Positions 43,619-55,149 are shown, counted from the stretch's first letter. The stretch: 64,000 nt of DNA from Metallyticus violacea (GCA_030762175.1 CM060831.1:68593001-68657000); one strand, 5' to 3'. The notes: generated from the sequence alone by a model not told the origin. Translations and numbers: made by a program.

Positions 43619-44509
43619 TCAGGTTTGATAAAAAAATAGCGACAATATTCGTTTTTCTTAAATAATCTTTATTTATTCATAAGCATCAATCCTGTCCCCT
43701 TCAAAGTAATCCCTTCCGGATATAATTCACTTGTGCCAGCGCTTTTTCCAATCTTAGAAGCACTTCTGAAACTCACTTTTCGGTATGCCCTTCAGCTCCT
43801 TCAGCGATTGTGCTTTTACCTCATCAATGGTGGCAAAACGTTGTTCTTTCTTGGTTTTCTTCAGCCTCGGGAATAGAAAGAAGTCGCAGGGGGCCATTCC
43901 AGTGAGTATGGTGGATGAGGTAACATAACGGATTTGTTTATAGCCAAAAAGTCAGGAACAAGCAGCGAGGTGAGAGCAGCAATACCGGAACAAACTTTGC
44001 TGCCACACGTTTCATGCCCAAAACATCCGAAACAATTGCTTGGCATGAACCAAACGACATCATCAGCAACCCCTCTGATATGATTCCGCGATTTCTCAGA
44101 ATCATTTGCTTCGAACTTGTCGGCGGTTATTGATGTGCTAGGACGTCCAGGGCGGTTGTCATCTTCAACGTCTTCACGGCCCTCTTTGAAACGTCTGTAC
44201 CACTCGTAAGCTCTTGTCTTGCCAAAAACCACAGTCAACATTTCGAATATTTTGTTGCACTTGTTCAATTTTTCAAGCAAAATTTAACAGAAATTCTTTG
44301 ATCCATCTTTTTCGAAAGTAAAAAGTCGCCGAGCACACCAAAACACGTCTAACCTTTTCGACTGTCAACAATGAACTAAACATTCAAACAGCTGAAAACG
44401 CCAACATTGGTCAGAAACATGTGTACTATCAAGCTAAAAAACAATTCAAAATCGGATTTATGAAGCTCGCGAAATAAAAAAAATGCCGTTATTTTTTGAT
44501 CACATCTCG
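43619..44509 (-). mobile_element. mariner element with both terminal repeats and TA target, 891 bp, internally deleted
   Basis: The right terminus on the minus strand is CGAGATGTGATCAAAAAATA. The left terminus (plus) is TCAGGTTTGATAAAAAAATA. They match over about 28 bp with a few differences. TA flanks both (43617-43618 and 44510-44511). A complete mariner is about 1.3 kb, so roughly 0.4 kb has been lost from the centre of the gene. Confidence 0.85.
43690..44280 (-). pseudogene. mariner transposase with central deletion
   Basis: The frame opens at 44280 as MLEKLNKCNKIFEMLTVVFG, then KTRAYEWYRRFKEGREDVED, RPGRPSTS (helix-turn-helix domain), RNHIRGVADDV. Soon after, with the first catalytic region lost, it reads VPDFLAINKSVMLPHPPYSL, the FLAKNKTxxxPHPPYSPDLAP block. 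Minus-strand frames near 43870-43720 then give LFPRLKKTKKEQRFATIDEV, KAQSLKELKGIPKSEFQKCF and KRWHK, the C-terminus. About one third of the gene between RGVADDV and FLAINK is missing, taking the first and second catalytic Asp with it. The family usually has about 345 residues, and this frame has 139 before its first stop. Confidence 0.88.
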
Positions 44510-44616
44510 TACAGGTCGTTCGAGACAAAATAACAACGAATTCAACAAAACAATATTATTTTCTAGTCATTTATTTCGTCAGTACAAACCAAATCATTAA
44601 TAAAAGTGTAATTGAA

Positions 44617-45725
44617 ATGCAAATTATGTTCTTAATATTTGAACTTTACAGACCGAAGATGTCGGGTTCCGTGGGCTTAATAGTGCAGTATCTTCACAGT
44701 CAAAGTTTCGCGAAGGTAACATCACAAGGGCAACCATTCCGACTAGAAAGAGGAGTTCGCCAAGGCGATGCAGTCTCTCCCAAGCTCTTCACCTGTGTAA
44801 TGAAGCATATATTCAGGAAAATGAACTGGAATAATAATTTCGGAATTAACATTAAGGCAGTCAAATAACAAGTCTAGGATTTGCCGACGATATGATCTTA
44901 TTCGCCAAAACACCAAAAGCACTACAAACTATGCTGGAACAATAATGCAATCATACCAAAAATGCAGGGCTCTCACTGAATAAACTGAAGACACAGTTAA
45001 TTTCAAACCCACCCGAAACCCCAATCAAAATAGATGAAACAGAATAGATTTCCTTCAAATAAAAATGGAAAAAGAAACACAAAGAAGGATATCATTGACC
45101 TGGAGAGCATTTTGGGTCCTTAAGTTTATATTGTTAGACCAAACACTAATTAAGAAAATCGGATTCCAGACGCTCGAAACCTGTGTATATCCTGTATTAC
45201 TATATGGGTGCCTACATGGTCAAGAAAAACAAGAACAAAATTCTAATATGCCAAAGAAAAATGCAACATTAGATTCTGGGAATAACTTTGCAGTACAAAA
45301 TATCTACACTAATAATAAACCAGTTATCTCAGACAACAGACATTGCATAACTAGCCACCAGAAGCAAATGGCAATGGGGCGGTCACGTCGCAAGAATGCA
45401 GGACAATAGGTGAACTTTACAAGAACTCTATATGGGACCCCCGGATAGGAAAAAGGACACAAAGCAGACCCAGAGGAAGATGGACAGACCTTTTCAAGGA
45501 ATATGCAGATTGGTCAAGAGTAGCAAGAGGAAGAGAAAAATGGAAATCTCTCAGGAAGATCTGGTGCAGTGGATAAACAGTGCGGTGAGAAATATAATAG
45601 TAAAGAACATATCATCTTAAACAGCACACGAGCAACTGCATAGGATAGCTCACCAAGTTAGGAAAAAACGAGCCCCACTCTCTTGTTAGTGGGCCTTTGT
45701 CCCTTTAAGGGATAGAGTAGGCTAC
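44617..45725 (+). pseudogene. RTE-like non-LTR retrotransposon ORF2, C-terminal half
   Basis: The frame reads GVRQGDAVSPKLFTCVMKHI (44754-44813, palm motif), then LGFADDMILFAKTPKALQTM (44875-44935, the intact catalytic FADD box), NAGLSLNKLKTQLISN, then KFILLDQTLIKKIGFQTLET, CVYPVLLYGC (45180-45210), GGHVARMQDNR (45375-45410), and WDPRIGKRTQSRPRGRWTDL and REKWKSLRKIWCSG (45440-45580). This is the RT palm and the conserved C-terminal region of an RTE-type LINE. Several frameshifts separate the blocks. The endonuclease domain and RT fingers are missing (5' truncation). The 3' tail shows two small hairpins and no long poly-A. Confidence 0.88.
45671..45713 (+). other. Two short hairpins at the LINE 3' end
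   Basis: CCCACT at 45675 pairs with AGTGGG at 45688, and TCCCTTTAAGGGA (45700-45712) is a self-complementary word. LINE reverse transcriptases recognise structured 3' ends, so these may be the tail recognised by this element. Confidence 0.45.
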
Positions 45726-45744
45726 CTTTATCTTTAATTTCACA

Positions 45745-48020
45745 CATGATCTAGTTCCTCAGTCATTATTAACGTAGGTAGATATTAACCCCCCCTCCCA
45801 TTGTTTTGCTTTTGCAGAGTATCTGGTGTCTATATGACTGGATATTTATGACATGTTATATTATTTTCCTTTTTTTTGTAATTTTCATTGCAAACTTAAA
45901 AATAAACACAATTTTATCTACTCTCATTAAAATTATGCGCTTTTCATTGACCACATAATTTAATGTTTTGGCTTTTTTAATTTTTTATCATTTGTCTGTC
46001 TTTTTCCATAGTTTGGTCATATTTTATCACATTTTATTATTCCATTTTCATTCATTTATTTAATTGTCCCAGAGACGCATTTTGCACATCCTTGTGATTC
46101 CTCAGAATATTCTTTTCTAAAAATACTTTCACAAAATATCTCTTTCTATGATTTAGGAGGGTAAGTTATATTGAAAGAGGTACTTGCATAGAAAGAGACA
46201 GGTACATAGAAGGATAATTAAGGATGTCAGTTCCCTATGTGAATTAAAATAAAATGAAAAATTTAAACTAATATACTAAAATAAACATAAAACACGTCTA
46301 CAGGTTTTATACCATCGACTATATTTATTTGCCAATCCCAAGCTTGGATGAAAGTGTGGGGAAAAGTTCTCGAATGTTTAACTTGGTTTTGTATTCAATA
46401 TATTGTGCAATAAACATTCATTCAAACCAGGTGGAATAAAATTCTGTGGAGCTCGGCATGATGAGAGGGGGTGGTAGACAAGATTTGGAGTCTTGGGGAT
46501 CTGCTTGTAACCGGTGGGTAACGAACCCTGCTAATGATACTCTGCTAATGACTGTGAAACTTGGCTCTTCTCTTAAAGACAATTGACTGACGTATAACTC
46601 AGGCGTATTATAACGTAAAATTATTGAATTTTTAGAAGTATCAATATCAATTACATAGTTTCTATAACTTTAAGATAAAAAAACTTTTAAATACGGTATA
46701 GGTGGAGCCAGTATGAACTCAAGATGTTGCAAGCCATCCAAGAAATAGGAGAAACAATCTTTACTATGCTGGAAAGAAACCCAGGCTACGACAGTTTATT
46801 GACAGTGTGCCGGATTCCCAGTGGTGAAACACGAAACCCTTCTGAAGACATTTCTCTCAACCACTTCCAACTGCTGAAATAAACGCCTGTTACGTCTTCT
46901 GACAGAGAGATACAAGATACACCATGCCATAGGTAAAATATTCGACACCCTCTCGTTAATGTCAAGACACTTTTTAACTTTTGGAGTTTACCGGAAGGAA
47001 CACCCCAGAATATAGGCATGGAAAGGTAACTTTACAATAAGGGAGAAGAACAATTATTTACAGTTTACAGTGAGAAAAATCAGTATAATTTACTTAGCAA
47101 TAATAATGAATATAGTATAAACGGATTTTTAAATTTCCGTTTCGAGTAATAAAAACATTTATTGTTAGTTATAAATTTAATTTTAAGCTTTGACTCTTTA
47201 AATGTTAAAACTTTAAATTTATAAATCTTTGCCACAAGCATATTAACAATGAATAAAGTACTTCCCTTAGTTACAATAACTGCCTTATAAATGTAAATGC
47301 ACGTTTCTTCCTGATTAAAGCATTTAGGTAAAGGAAACTTTAAGCCTACAATTAAACATTTGACAAAAAAGTTTCAAAATTACATTCTACATGCGTCACT
47401 GGGTGTACATGATGAACAATGCCATGGACTTGGTAATTTGCAATGAAATGTACACAAATTCACACCCCCGGGGTTTCCTTTTTGTGAATAGGATAAAGAA
47501 GTGAGCACTCTACCAAGTATTGTTAAAATACCAGTTTTGAACATTTGATGATCTTGAACCTATGGCAAAAACGACCTACTTGGTGTACCATGTTGACATG
47601 GCCAAATGAGAAAGAAAGGAATAGAAGAGGAAGAGGAAGAGGCTTGTGTATCGATCATAAAGCAAAGGAAAGCGCGCATAAACGGCAATTTTTTATGATC
47701 GTCCACACATAAGTACTATATGTTATAGTACACAGAATAATTGTTTAAATACAATTTTTGGTAAAAGTGCAGTTAGTTCTTATAATTCTAAATTCTGAAC
47801 TCAATCAGTAATTTTAAAGAAAAATTCTCTTTGTACTACACATTTACTACATATAAGATTCTAATATATATATTATATATATTATATTTGCCTACTTAGA
47901 TATCCGATTTTAATTTACTGTTCAACATATTCAAAATACCATGCCCTAGACAGCTAAATATTTGTAATTGTAAAGATGTCACTTCTGTCTAGTGTGCATT
48001 TACCCTTATCATACTTTTAA
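45745..48020. other. No gene recognised
   Basis: A 77-codon minus-strand frame (46786-47019) and its plus counterpart (ELKMLQAIQEIGETIF, about 46700) look coding-like in composition but match no family I know. An AG-rich patch lies at 47610-47642. Confidence 0.4.
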
Positions 48021-48029
48021 TTATTGCAT

Positions 48030-48310
48030 CGTCTGAACCAGTTCATTGTTGTTCTTCTTTCACGGTTTAGGATTTACCCGGTCCGATCTTATATCTCTTG
48101 AGTCCATCTTTTTGTAGGTCTCTAGTCGATTTTCGTCCTCTAGATCTATAATATAGGGCTTTTTCTTCTGGAATTCTTTGTAAATGTTTTAGCCATTTTT
48201 CTCCATAATCTTCCATTAGTTTATAAGTAGTTGTACGTTCAATTCTTCTCTAATTTCCTCATTTTCATATGGTCTTCTCTCGCACACCCTTGACTGGGAG
48301 TAGAAATTTC
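48030..48310 (-). pseudogene. LINE ORF2 C-terminal fragment
   Basis: Minus strand: RRPYENEEIREELNVQLLIN (about 48275-48216), then MEDYGEKWLKHLQRIPEEKA (48210-48150), LYYRSRGRKSTRDLQKDGLK (48150-48090). This matches the ending of many insect LINE ORF2 proteins (REELNIxxIxxxIxxYRxxWxxHVxRMxxxRxPKxxLxYxPxGRRxxGRPxxRW). It may be a different element from 34960 and 44617. No RT catalytic motif here. Confidence 0.7.
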
Positions 48311-48329
48311 GTTTCAGCTGTATACGACT

Positions 48330-48420
48330 GTTTCGGGCTGGGAGGCCATGGTTCAATGAGGTTCTCCTCCTTCTTCTTCCCAGACGTTTCGCCCGCGACT
48401 GCGGTGAACATTTACAGTGA
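48330..48420 (-). repeat. GC-richer unit next to the LINE fragment
   Basis: Contains AGACGTTTCGCCCGCGACTG, a kind of CGTTTCG-bearing word I associate with insect retroelement or Penelope-like tails. Only one copy here, so this is weak. Confidence 0.25.
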
Positions 48421-48479
48421 TATGATCGTGATTTTCTTGAGATGAGGCAACCTAATATGCACATCAAATACAACTGACC

Positions 48480-49250
48480 GGTGACATTGTCCAGTCGGAA
48501 TTGAACGTTTATTACGTTAGCGCATGATGGTTAAAGTTCGAGATGAACTAATGACTCTAAATTATTGAGCAATGAGCATTTCGTGCGCGGTTTTATGTTT
48601 AAAATCACTTTTGGAATTTCAGGCTGACTTTCTTTGCGTTTATGTTATGCCAGAAAAATTTACTACTCTATATATATTCTACTTTTTGTAGTGGTAAGAG
48701 TTTTCCAGGGTCGTGTATTGATTGATCTCCGCAACCGTTATCCCAGCCGTAAGCAGAACGGAATTTGCAATCACCCAAATACCTCACTGTATGTCAGTTT
48801 GTTAATGTGCAATCAATATCCTTCAAAAAGTAATTAAACAGATGCTGTTCTTGAACAACAAACGTCATAAAAATTCAGTCAAACAGCTATCAAAATGTTT
48901 CCTATATGTACCATGCATTTTGTTCTTCAATTCTGCACCACCCTGTATGCATTCCACGGAATGACACTTAATTCTTGCTTAACGCAATTCCACAATTAAA
49001 TTCCCAACACTAGCAATAAATTAATCTGAAAACTGTGGCAAAAAATAATGTGTTATTTTCGAATAGTCATACTTTCCTTGTAAATATATAACCACCAATT
49101 TATTAGAGAATCGAGATGGAAAAACATATAATGTACATTTTATACCAGTTTTTCTCAGAGCACAAAACGCTATCTTTTGCAAAAGCTCAAAGCATGCTAC
49201 TTCTAAACTAAGGGGAGAATACAGTGTAAAACGAACCAATTGAAAAAGAA
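48480..49250. other. No gene recognised
   Basis: CACCACCCTGTATG near 48939 resembles a Tc1-like terminus. No partner found. Otherwise AT-rich. Confidence 0.4.
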
Positions 49251-49256
49251 TTACAG

Positions 49257-49468
49257 GGCGTAATTCGGGCGTAAAAATCCAAAGTATGACTTCCTTCGGA
49301 AGGGAAGTAAAGCCGTGGGTCCCGTGTTGTACATTTACGGCACGAAAGCTTGAAAGAAGAGGCCTCTGAACAAAATTTGTCGGCCGTTTCACACCCTGAG
49401 TTGAATGAGATGCTGATGACCTGAGATGTTAAAGAGCGTCCGTAAATAAACCAAATTAAAAAAAAAAT
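49257..49468 (+). mobile_element. SINE family 1, 5'-truncated copy retaining the middle body
   Basis: Runs GGGCGTAAAAATCC, CTTCCTTCGGAAGGGAAGTA, GCCGTGGGTCCCGTG, GAAGAGGCCTCTGAACA, GATGACCTGAGATGTTAAAG, CGTCCGTAAATAAACC and a poly-A-like tail. The tRNA head is absent. This copy and 56918 keep the CCTTCGGAAGG palindromic body segment that 4667 has lost. Confidence 0.9.
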
Positions 49469-49479
49469 CAAACATAGGC

Positions 49480-50740
49480 ATAACCCTACTAAAACTGGGA
49501 AAAATATAAAAACAAACGATGGAGGCAATGCGTAAGCAATGATTAGGCCACAAGGTTCTATGAACACTCGGTCAAATTACATTTATCAGTTATCATCTAA
49601 GTTTAGAACTGAGGAAATTTTCTTGTAAAAATCAGCTAAATCACATGTAACAAAATTTATATTTTTATTTCTATACTTTTCCTTGAACTAACCCGATGGG
49701 CAATCGAACCGAACCGCGTTGGGAGCACAAATGCAACAGTTTACTAAGACGGTGCATAATGGGTTGCTCTTTAAGGAACGTCATCACTTATTCATAAACT
49801 CAGACTGCCCATGATACTTAAACTTGACCTACATGTTATATTTTAAAGAAGGTCGTAGGAAAGAGCCCTGAAGTAGAAAATTACGTAACTGATGACATCA
49901 CAAGTAGCTGTGTGATCAATGCTCATGCAGTTACCAAAAGCATTCAACTCATACTTTTCAAGAATATCGACATCAGTTGTTACATAAATTATTAACCAGT
50001 TTCCAAACTTTTCCTGCAAGAGGATGCTGTCATTTTGCTTTTGTTCTATACGTAAGGTAAACTGGGTAGAAGGGATTCGAAGATGCTGCTTGTGGGGTTC
50101 CAGTCGTGTATTTTGGTATTTCCTATATGGTTCATAACAGATGTATAATAGAATGAGGATAATTTTCTGTTAACGCACCGAACAAAAGATATAGTGAGCT
50201 ACCACTGGTTATTATGTCAGTTATGTAACTTTTACGTCAGGTCATTTTCACTTTAGTTTTCTTGAGAAAATGTAGAGTGGGATAAAATACTTGCAATATT
50301 AATATTTAAATAGGCAAACATTATATTAGGTGATTTTATCCTTCGCGTGACCTTTCCAGTACAGCTGGTTGCAGTTACCAAGTTCTGCTGTTCTCGTCTC
50401 ATTCCCACGCTTAAAAGGGAGCCGGAGAGGAGGTCAGTACGACTTTAATTCTAGGAATGTAGCAGTTGTTTTTGTATGTGTAAGACAGTGTATTAAGTAT
50501 TCATAATACAGTATATTAATTACGTTAATAAGCCTAAATTCAAGTACTCCATTCCCCAAAGAATATTTATGATTCGTACGTTCATACAAAATCGGCTCAT
50601 GATGTACAGAGATTTCTTCAAAAGATATTCTAGAACAAGAGAGAAACTAGGTAACGGGGGGGGGGGTCTAATAATATTCCTTATTACAATTACATTTTAA
50701 TTCTCAACATCCTGAGTTGGGCATTTTTGTTCAAAATTAC
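49480..50740. other. No gene recognised; one tRNA-like head inside
   Basis: Apart from the tRNA-like word at 49690-49755 and a run of ten G near 50657-50666, nothing was recognised. Confidence 0.45.
49690..49755 (-). mobile_element. tRNA-like SINE head fragment
   Basis: On the minus strand, TTAGTAAACTGTTGC followed by GGTTCGATTGCCC gives A- and B-box-like words at suitable spacing. The body is not recognised. Confidence 0.35.
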
Positions 50741-50743
50741 AAT

Positions 50744-50915
50744 ACAGTTGAGTAAAGGAGACGTTATATACACTTGCTACACTATGCTGCGTCTTGCCAC
50801 ATTACACGTTATTGCTTTAGTACAGCTGAGTAAGATTCGTGTTATACATAACTGCCTTGTCGTGCTTTCTATTGGTACACTTTATTATTTTAACACAGCT
50901 GAGTAAGGTACACTT
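50744..50915 (+). repeat. Degenerate tandem repeat, period about 75 bp
   Basis: The word ACAGYTGAGTAA occurs at 50744, 50822 and 50895, each followed by similar TTATA.CA and TACAC words. About two and a half units, strongly diverged. Confidence 0.6.
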
Positions 50916-50924
50916 TATTATACT

Positions 50925-51390
50925 GTGAATGGAACTTAGATCCATCAGAATCCAAAATTCAGCCAAGTCGATTGTTCAGCACCAAATAACGCTATAAGAG
51001 TTTTACTAATTAATTATCATCAGAAAAGTAAGGGCATAACCGGACAGTACTGTTCCATTCATTTAATCCAAATGGATGAAAAATTGCGTGATAAAGGAGC
51101 AGGTGTAAGAAGGAAAATATTCATTAAGACATTTCACCTTTTCACAAAAGTGTTTAACGATGAGAAAATTCCTTGTTGCTCAACGATTTTTATGGATTCA
51201 GGAAATGATAGCAGCTGTTGAGGAATATTTTGCACACTTCAGAGATGGGTTAATGGCATTGGAGCATATTGGAATAAATGTTTTGATCTTAAGGGAGTTA
51301 CTTGAAAAATTCATGGCAAAGTTCAATTCAAAAACTTGTTCTTTCGTTGTTAGGCTGAGAACTATAGACCGTCCTCACAAAATATTATGA
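50925..51390 (+). pseudogene. mariner transposase fragment
   Basis: WNLDPSESKIQPSR (about 50930-50975) corresponds to the DPExKxxSxxW block, GITGQYCSIHLIQMDEKLRD (51035-51095) to TITxxYYxxLLxxLxxxLxxK, and EMIAAVEEYFAHFRDGLMAL and KCFDLKG (51205-51300, after a frameshift) to the mariner C-terminus (AVExYFxxxxxxxFxxGLxxLxxRWxKCIxLKGDYVEK). The HDNAPAH and SPDLAP catalytic blocks between are unreadable. Dead. Confidence 0.75.
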
Positions 51391-51399
51391 AGCTCGATA

Positions 51400-52910
51400 C
51401 ATCTCCAATAGTACAGTGCCCCTTTATCCAGCATGTAACAGCATGCATGCCGATATTGAAATTAAGCTTCTGCGGTAGGAATATAATTCGATCTCCTGGT
51501 ATGATAATAAGAAAATGTCTCCTATATGAATTTATGATTTAAATTCTCTTCCCGAAGACAATCTCTATACCAAATGGTCTTCTTTCATGTGCACATCTGA
51601 TAATTTTTCTGTAGTTTTTAGTAGACCCCCAAAAATAACTGACTTTACAAATTTTTATTTCGAACTTGACGTAACAACGCCATAAAATTGGTGGATTGAG
51701 TTTCCTCCTACAAAGTGTACAGTCTTTGCCATCCCTCGACAACAAAGAAGCTGTTAAGGATAATTAGGTTGTTACTTTATAGTAAGGGTGGTCGTGAAAA
51801 TGGAAAAGCTGGTCTCCCTATTTTAAGCATTTGCTTTATGTGACTTGTTCTTAGAGAGGTAGAACCAACCCAACTAAACTAATTAGTGGAGTGGCTCTTT
51901 TGGAACTTGCTTTGCATCCTGGGCTTCCACCGCCTTCTTCCAATTTTCTTCCTCCGTTAGCAGCAATAGGCCGAATAAATATAAACTGTGTAATCATTCA
52001 TTCCGCAGCAGAGACATTTCAATAATATGAATAAAGATATATCGTAAGTTTTTGTTAGCATTGATGATGACCATTGTTGATACCATGTCCTGTTTCACGA
52101 AGTTCGTGAACTAGCAAAACTAGTCACCAATTTAGTATTGCTTGTTTATTTTACAAGTGTGTGTATCTAGAACTAACGAGCGTAAACTACTATTACTAGA
52201 GTGGCGATTTTGTTTTATCAGTGTTCTGTTTCACGAAGCATTTGGTCCTGTAATATTGCTTATTGTTAACTAGTGGGATTCTCGAATGGTGAATTTACAT
52301 ACTAGTGTACATATTTTAGCCTAGGTATTCATTCTATCAATTAAGCTGGAGGCATTTTAATTATAAAGCTTTTAAGGATTATTTATGCAATATGTGATCT
52401 AAAATCCACCACCCATTCCCGTACTTATTTAATTATTTATTTTATCTGAAAAATACCCAAAATTGAGGTACTTACACCATTATATGTAAATAATAATAAG
52501 CATGGTGGAAATGAATGAAAAATAAAGGTACTTAGCATTGTAGCTTTCTTGACATTTTACAAAATGTGTCCTCATATATGCGTAAACTTTTTCCAATGAA
52601 ATTAACCTCAACGCTTTCACAATTTGCGTTATTATTTTCAACATTTCGGTTTTGCCTTTCTTCCTAATTTTTTTTTTTTGCCCAAATATTATTTCGTTAT
52701 GCTCATTAATTAAATGCAGCACTGTTACTTTGTTTTAAATACTATTCTTATTCCATGTGCTAGACATAATTCTATTTCTTGGCTTGGATATATGATATAT
52801 GATTCAAAATCCATGTCGTGTAAACAAAATCGCGTCAACAAACAATTGATCAACCACGGAGTATTAAATATCCCGAAACAGCCTTCTCGATGTGCGGTTA
52901 CAGTCGCTAC
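51400..52910. other. No gene recognised
   Basis: CTGTTTCACGAAG occurs at about 52089 and 52228, hinting at an old 140 bp duplication. Otherwise AT-rich. Confidence 0.4.
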
Positions 52911-52918
52911 ACTAGTAA

Positions 52919-52982
52919 TTTTGACAAGTGACTAACGATAAAAGTTTAAATTTTGACAAGTGACTAACGATAAAAGTTTAGG
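52919..52982 (+). repeat. Two-copy 32 bp tandem repeat
   Basis: TTTTGACAAGTGACTAACG followed by ATAAAAGTTTA is repeated exactly at a 32 bp period. Confidence 0.95.
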
Positions 52983-52989
52983 ATTCTAC

Positions 52990-54140
52990 CATTGTGGAAT
53001 AAATGTTAATGAAACAGATTTTATTAGAACTGGTGCAATTACGGCTATTAAGTAGTAAATTAGTAGACTAGTTGTTTCGTATAGGAAGACCCAGAGCTCA
53101 GTCTTTAACTTTCAGAATATTTTATACAGGTAATGCGCCATAAATTCACTTACATCTACAAAAGTCATTGGTTAAACAAAGAGTGTAAGTCTAATTTTAA
53201 AAAAATGATAGCCATAATCGAGTGAAGTGATTAAAATCATAACTTAAAATCTCCTTATAAAAAGAAAGAATAAAAAGGCAATGGTTTTCTATTTGGATTG
53301 TTCGTATTTCTGAAAATACTTCTTCAGAATTAGCTCAAAACCAATCTTGTATCCTTGTGATTATCTCTTCTCCGCCAATCAGCAATTATCTAATCACTAA
53401 TTAGTAATAACTATTTTATGATTTTTTTTAATGGACAAGTTTTATAAAAGCATTACGAATAGGAGAGATCAATGAATTTTTACTTGAGTAGAAGGCATAC
53501 TATATATTTATATTATTTTTAAAATCAAATATACATCAATATTTAACAAATTAATAGAATGGCAAGGCATTGATACAGCGTATTTTGCTGTAAATGTAAA
53601 TAATTGAACGTATTTTGGAAAACTCCTGTAAATGTTCATTGTAAGATCTGGTGACCGTATTTTATTATTAAATTACTTATTTTACAGAAAATATAAGGTC
53701 AACTACAGTCTTTTAGTGACAATGGAATATTATAATCAAGAAACAGACAGCAATACATCTCAGTTAATAAATGTAATGTTTCAAAGAAAGGCGTTTTTAT
53801 GCTCAGCTTGTGAAAACTAGTTCATTGGATAGAAGAATTTACTAATAGGGCAGACAAAGTAACACTATTAACTGCTAATCTAGAAATATTTTACCTTAAA
53901 TGTGGCAATGACAGCATTAAGCACAAATTAAACAATGTGACAGATGCCAGATCGTCTGTTTTATCCACAGCAATTCGAAGAGTGCAAGCACTTTATGAAG
54001 CTGATATTGAAAGAAATTTGATATTGATTATTGCATATGTGTACACAAGATAAGAGAAAAATTCTTGCAACTTTTAAATTAAGCCATCCACATTAGCACA
54101 AATGTATGTATATAAATAGTTGATGACATACTAATCGAGT
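52990..54140. other. No gene recognised
   Basis: Short open frames near 53640-54060 precede the transposase fragment at 54149 and may belong to the same decayed element, but no motif supports this. Confidence 0.4.
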
Positions 54141-54148
54141 CTTTTGAT

Positions 54149-54340
54149 ATGTCTAAAAAGTTTGCAGGAGAATCAAACTGTGAATTTTTATCCGAACATT
54201 GTGATGAGTTGCTGGAAGAAGTTCCACTGTGTGTGTGGTATATGCACGATGGGGCTCATCACATTTTTATGTTACTACCAGAAACATCAGCGATAACAAA
54301 AGAAATGGATATTCTAGGAGAATCAATGGCTTAGCCTGTT
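54149..54340 (+). pseudogene. Tc1-like transposase fragment (second catalytic Asp region)
   Basis: The frame reads CEFLSEHCDELLEEVPLCVW then YMHDGAHHIFMLLPETSAIT. It matches the insect Tc1-like block FLxxxLxxLLEDVPLxxRxxMWFxHDGAPAHF, with the catalytic Asp in HDGA kept and the PAH part changed. The following WIGRGGP and RSPDL blocks are missing. It ends 45 bp before the hAT-type MITE. Confidence 0.75.
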
Positions 54341-54384
54341 ATTTTCCTGAGCCCAATTGAAATTTGAAGATTAATGTTTTAAAA

Positions 54385-54608
54385 CAAGGGAACATGTGGT
54401 CTTATCTTGCGACATCCTTGTTCAATGTGCTGGCAATTTAGGTAGTAAATAAACCAGAAATCTAAATTGTTCAAGGGAATACTGTACACAACGAGACATT
54501 TACAAGCTTCTGTTCAAGCTCAAGGAGATAATTGCTTCTGAGCATATGCTTAAAAGATAGTAAATTATGTGAATGGAAAGTAAATAAAGAAAACCACATG
54601 TTCCCTTG
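54385..54608. mobile_element. hAT-type MITE, 224 bp, perfect 15 bp TIRs and 8 bp target duplication
   Basis: CAAGGGAACATGTGG (54385-54399) and its exact inverse CCACATGTTCCCTTG (54594-54608) bound the element. Each side carries TTTTAAAA (54377-54384, 54609-54616), an 8 bp duplication fitting the hAT target preference nTnnnnAn. TTTTAAAA is also its own inverse, so a TTAA-type insertion (piggyBac-like) is the alternative. No coding inside. Perfect TIRs suggest it is younger than most elements here. Confidence 0.88.
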
Positions 54609-54619
54609 TTTTAAAACCA

Positions 54620-54890
54620 CTATCCAACCTCAAAAGTTTCCCTTCAATTAACGTATTTATGTTCTATATTGAATATAAGGATCTCTAAGCAAGTTAAAAT
54701 ATAAAACAGAAGGAAAAACATGCCAGAAAGACAAAATAAATATATTTTATTAACTTTGTTACTTTGTAGACGTTAAGGACTTTCCAATTTTGAAGAAAAA
54801 TACTCTTCAAAAGACTTTTTTTCCATAAAATTCTGCCATCTCAATAAAATTTAATAAATAAACAAACTTAGACGATTTTTAGTACTTTTT
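54620..54890. other. No gene recognised
   Basis: AT-rich spacer. Confidence 0.5.
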
Positions 54891-54892
54891 AA

Positions 54893-55143
54893 TGGTTTTT
54901 AACGCCTGTTTTTACTACTGAGGTACCACACTGATGATACAGGAGATGAAATGATAAATTGGGAAAGGATTTATTTTTAAAGGAAGCAAACGTTTCAGAC
55001 CTAAATTTAGGGTGCCTACCCGGCATTTGCCATTTATGAAGACTGAGGAAAAGTAGAAAAAACCTCAATCAGGGAAGACGGGCCTGGTGGGAATCGAATC
55101 CCAGACTCACCCGCGCCTTAACGACCTCGCCCACCGTGGAACT
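54893..55143 (-). mobile_element. SINE family 2, copy 2
   Basis: Matches 9812-10072, same orientation. The tRNA-like head is at the right, with GGGATTCGATTCCCACC as B-box and T-arm on the minus strand, better preserved than in copy 1. Body words GGCATTTGCCATTTATGA and AAAACCTCA are shared. Confidence 0.8.
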
Positions 55144-55149
55144 ACCCTT

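Noticed and set aside
48216..48473. 85-codon minus-strand frame as a possible basic protein
   Set aside because: Its C-terminal part is the conserved ending of LINE ORF2 and its N-terminal part is repeat sequence.
50744..50915. CRISPR-like repeat-spacer pattern
   Set aside because: The repeats are diverged, the DNA is eukaryotic, and the spacing reflects a degenerate tandem repeat.
52089..52240. 140 bp tandem duplication with CTGTTTCACGAAG
   Set aside because: Beyond the shared 13 bp word and a few short matches, alignment is weak.
53640..54060. N-terminal half of the transposase at 54149
   Set aside because: Coding-like composition, but no helix-turn-helix or first-Asp motif could be matched.
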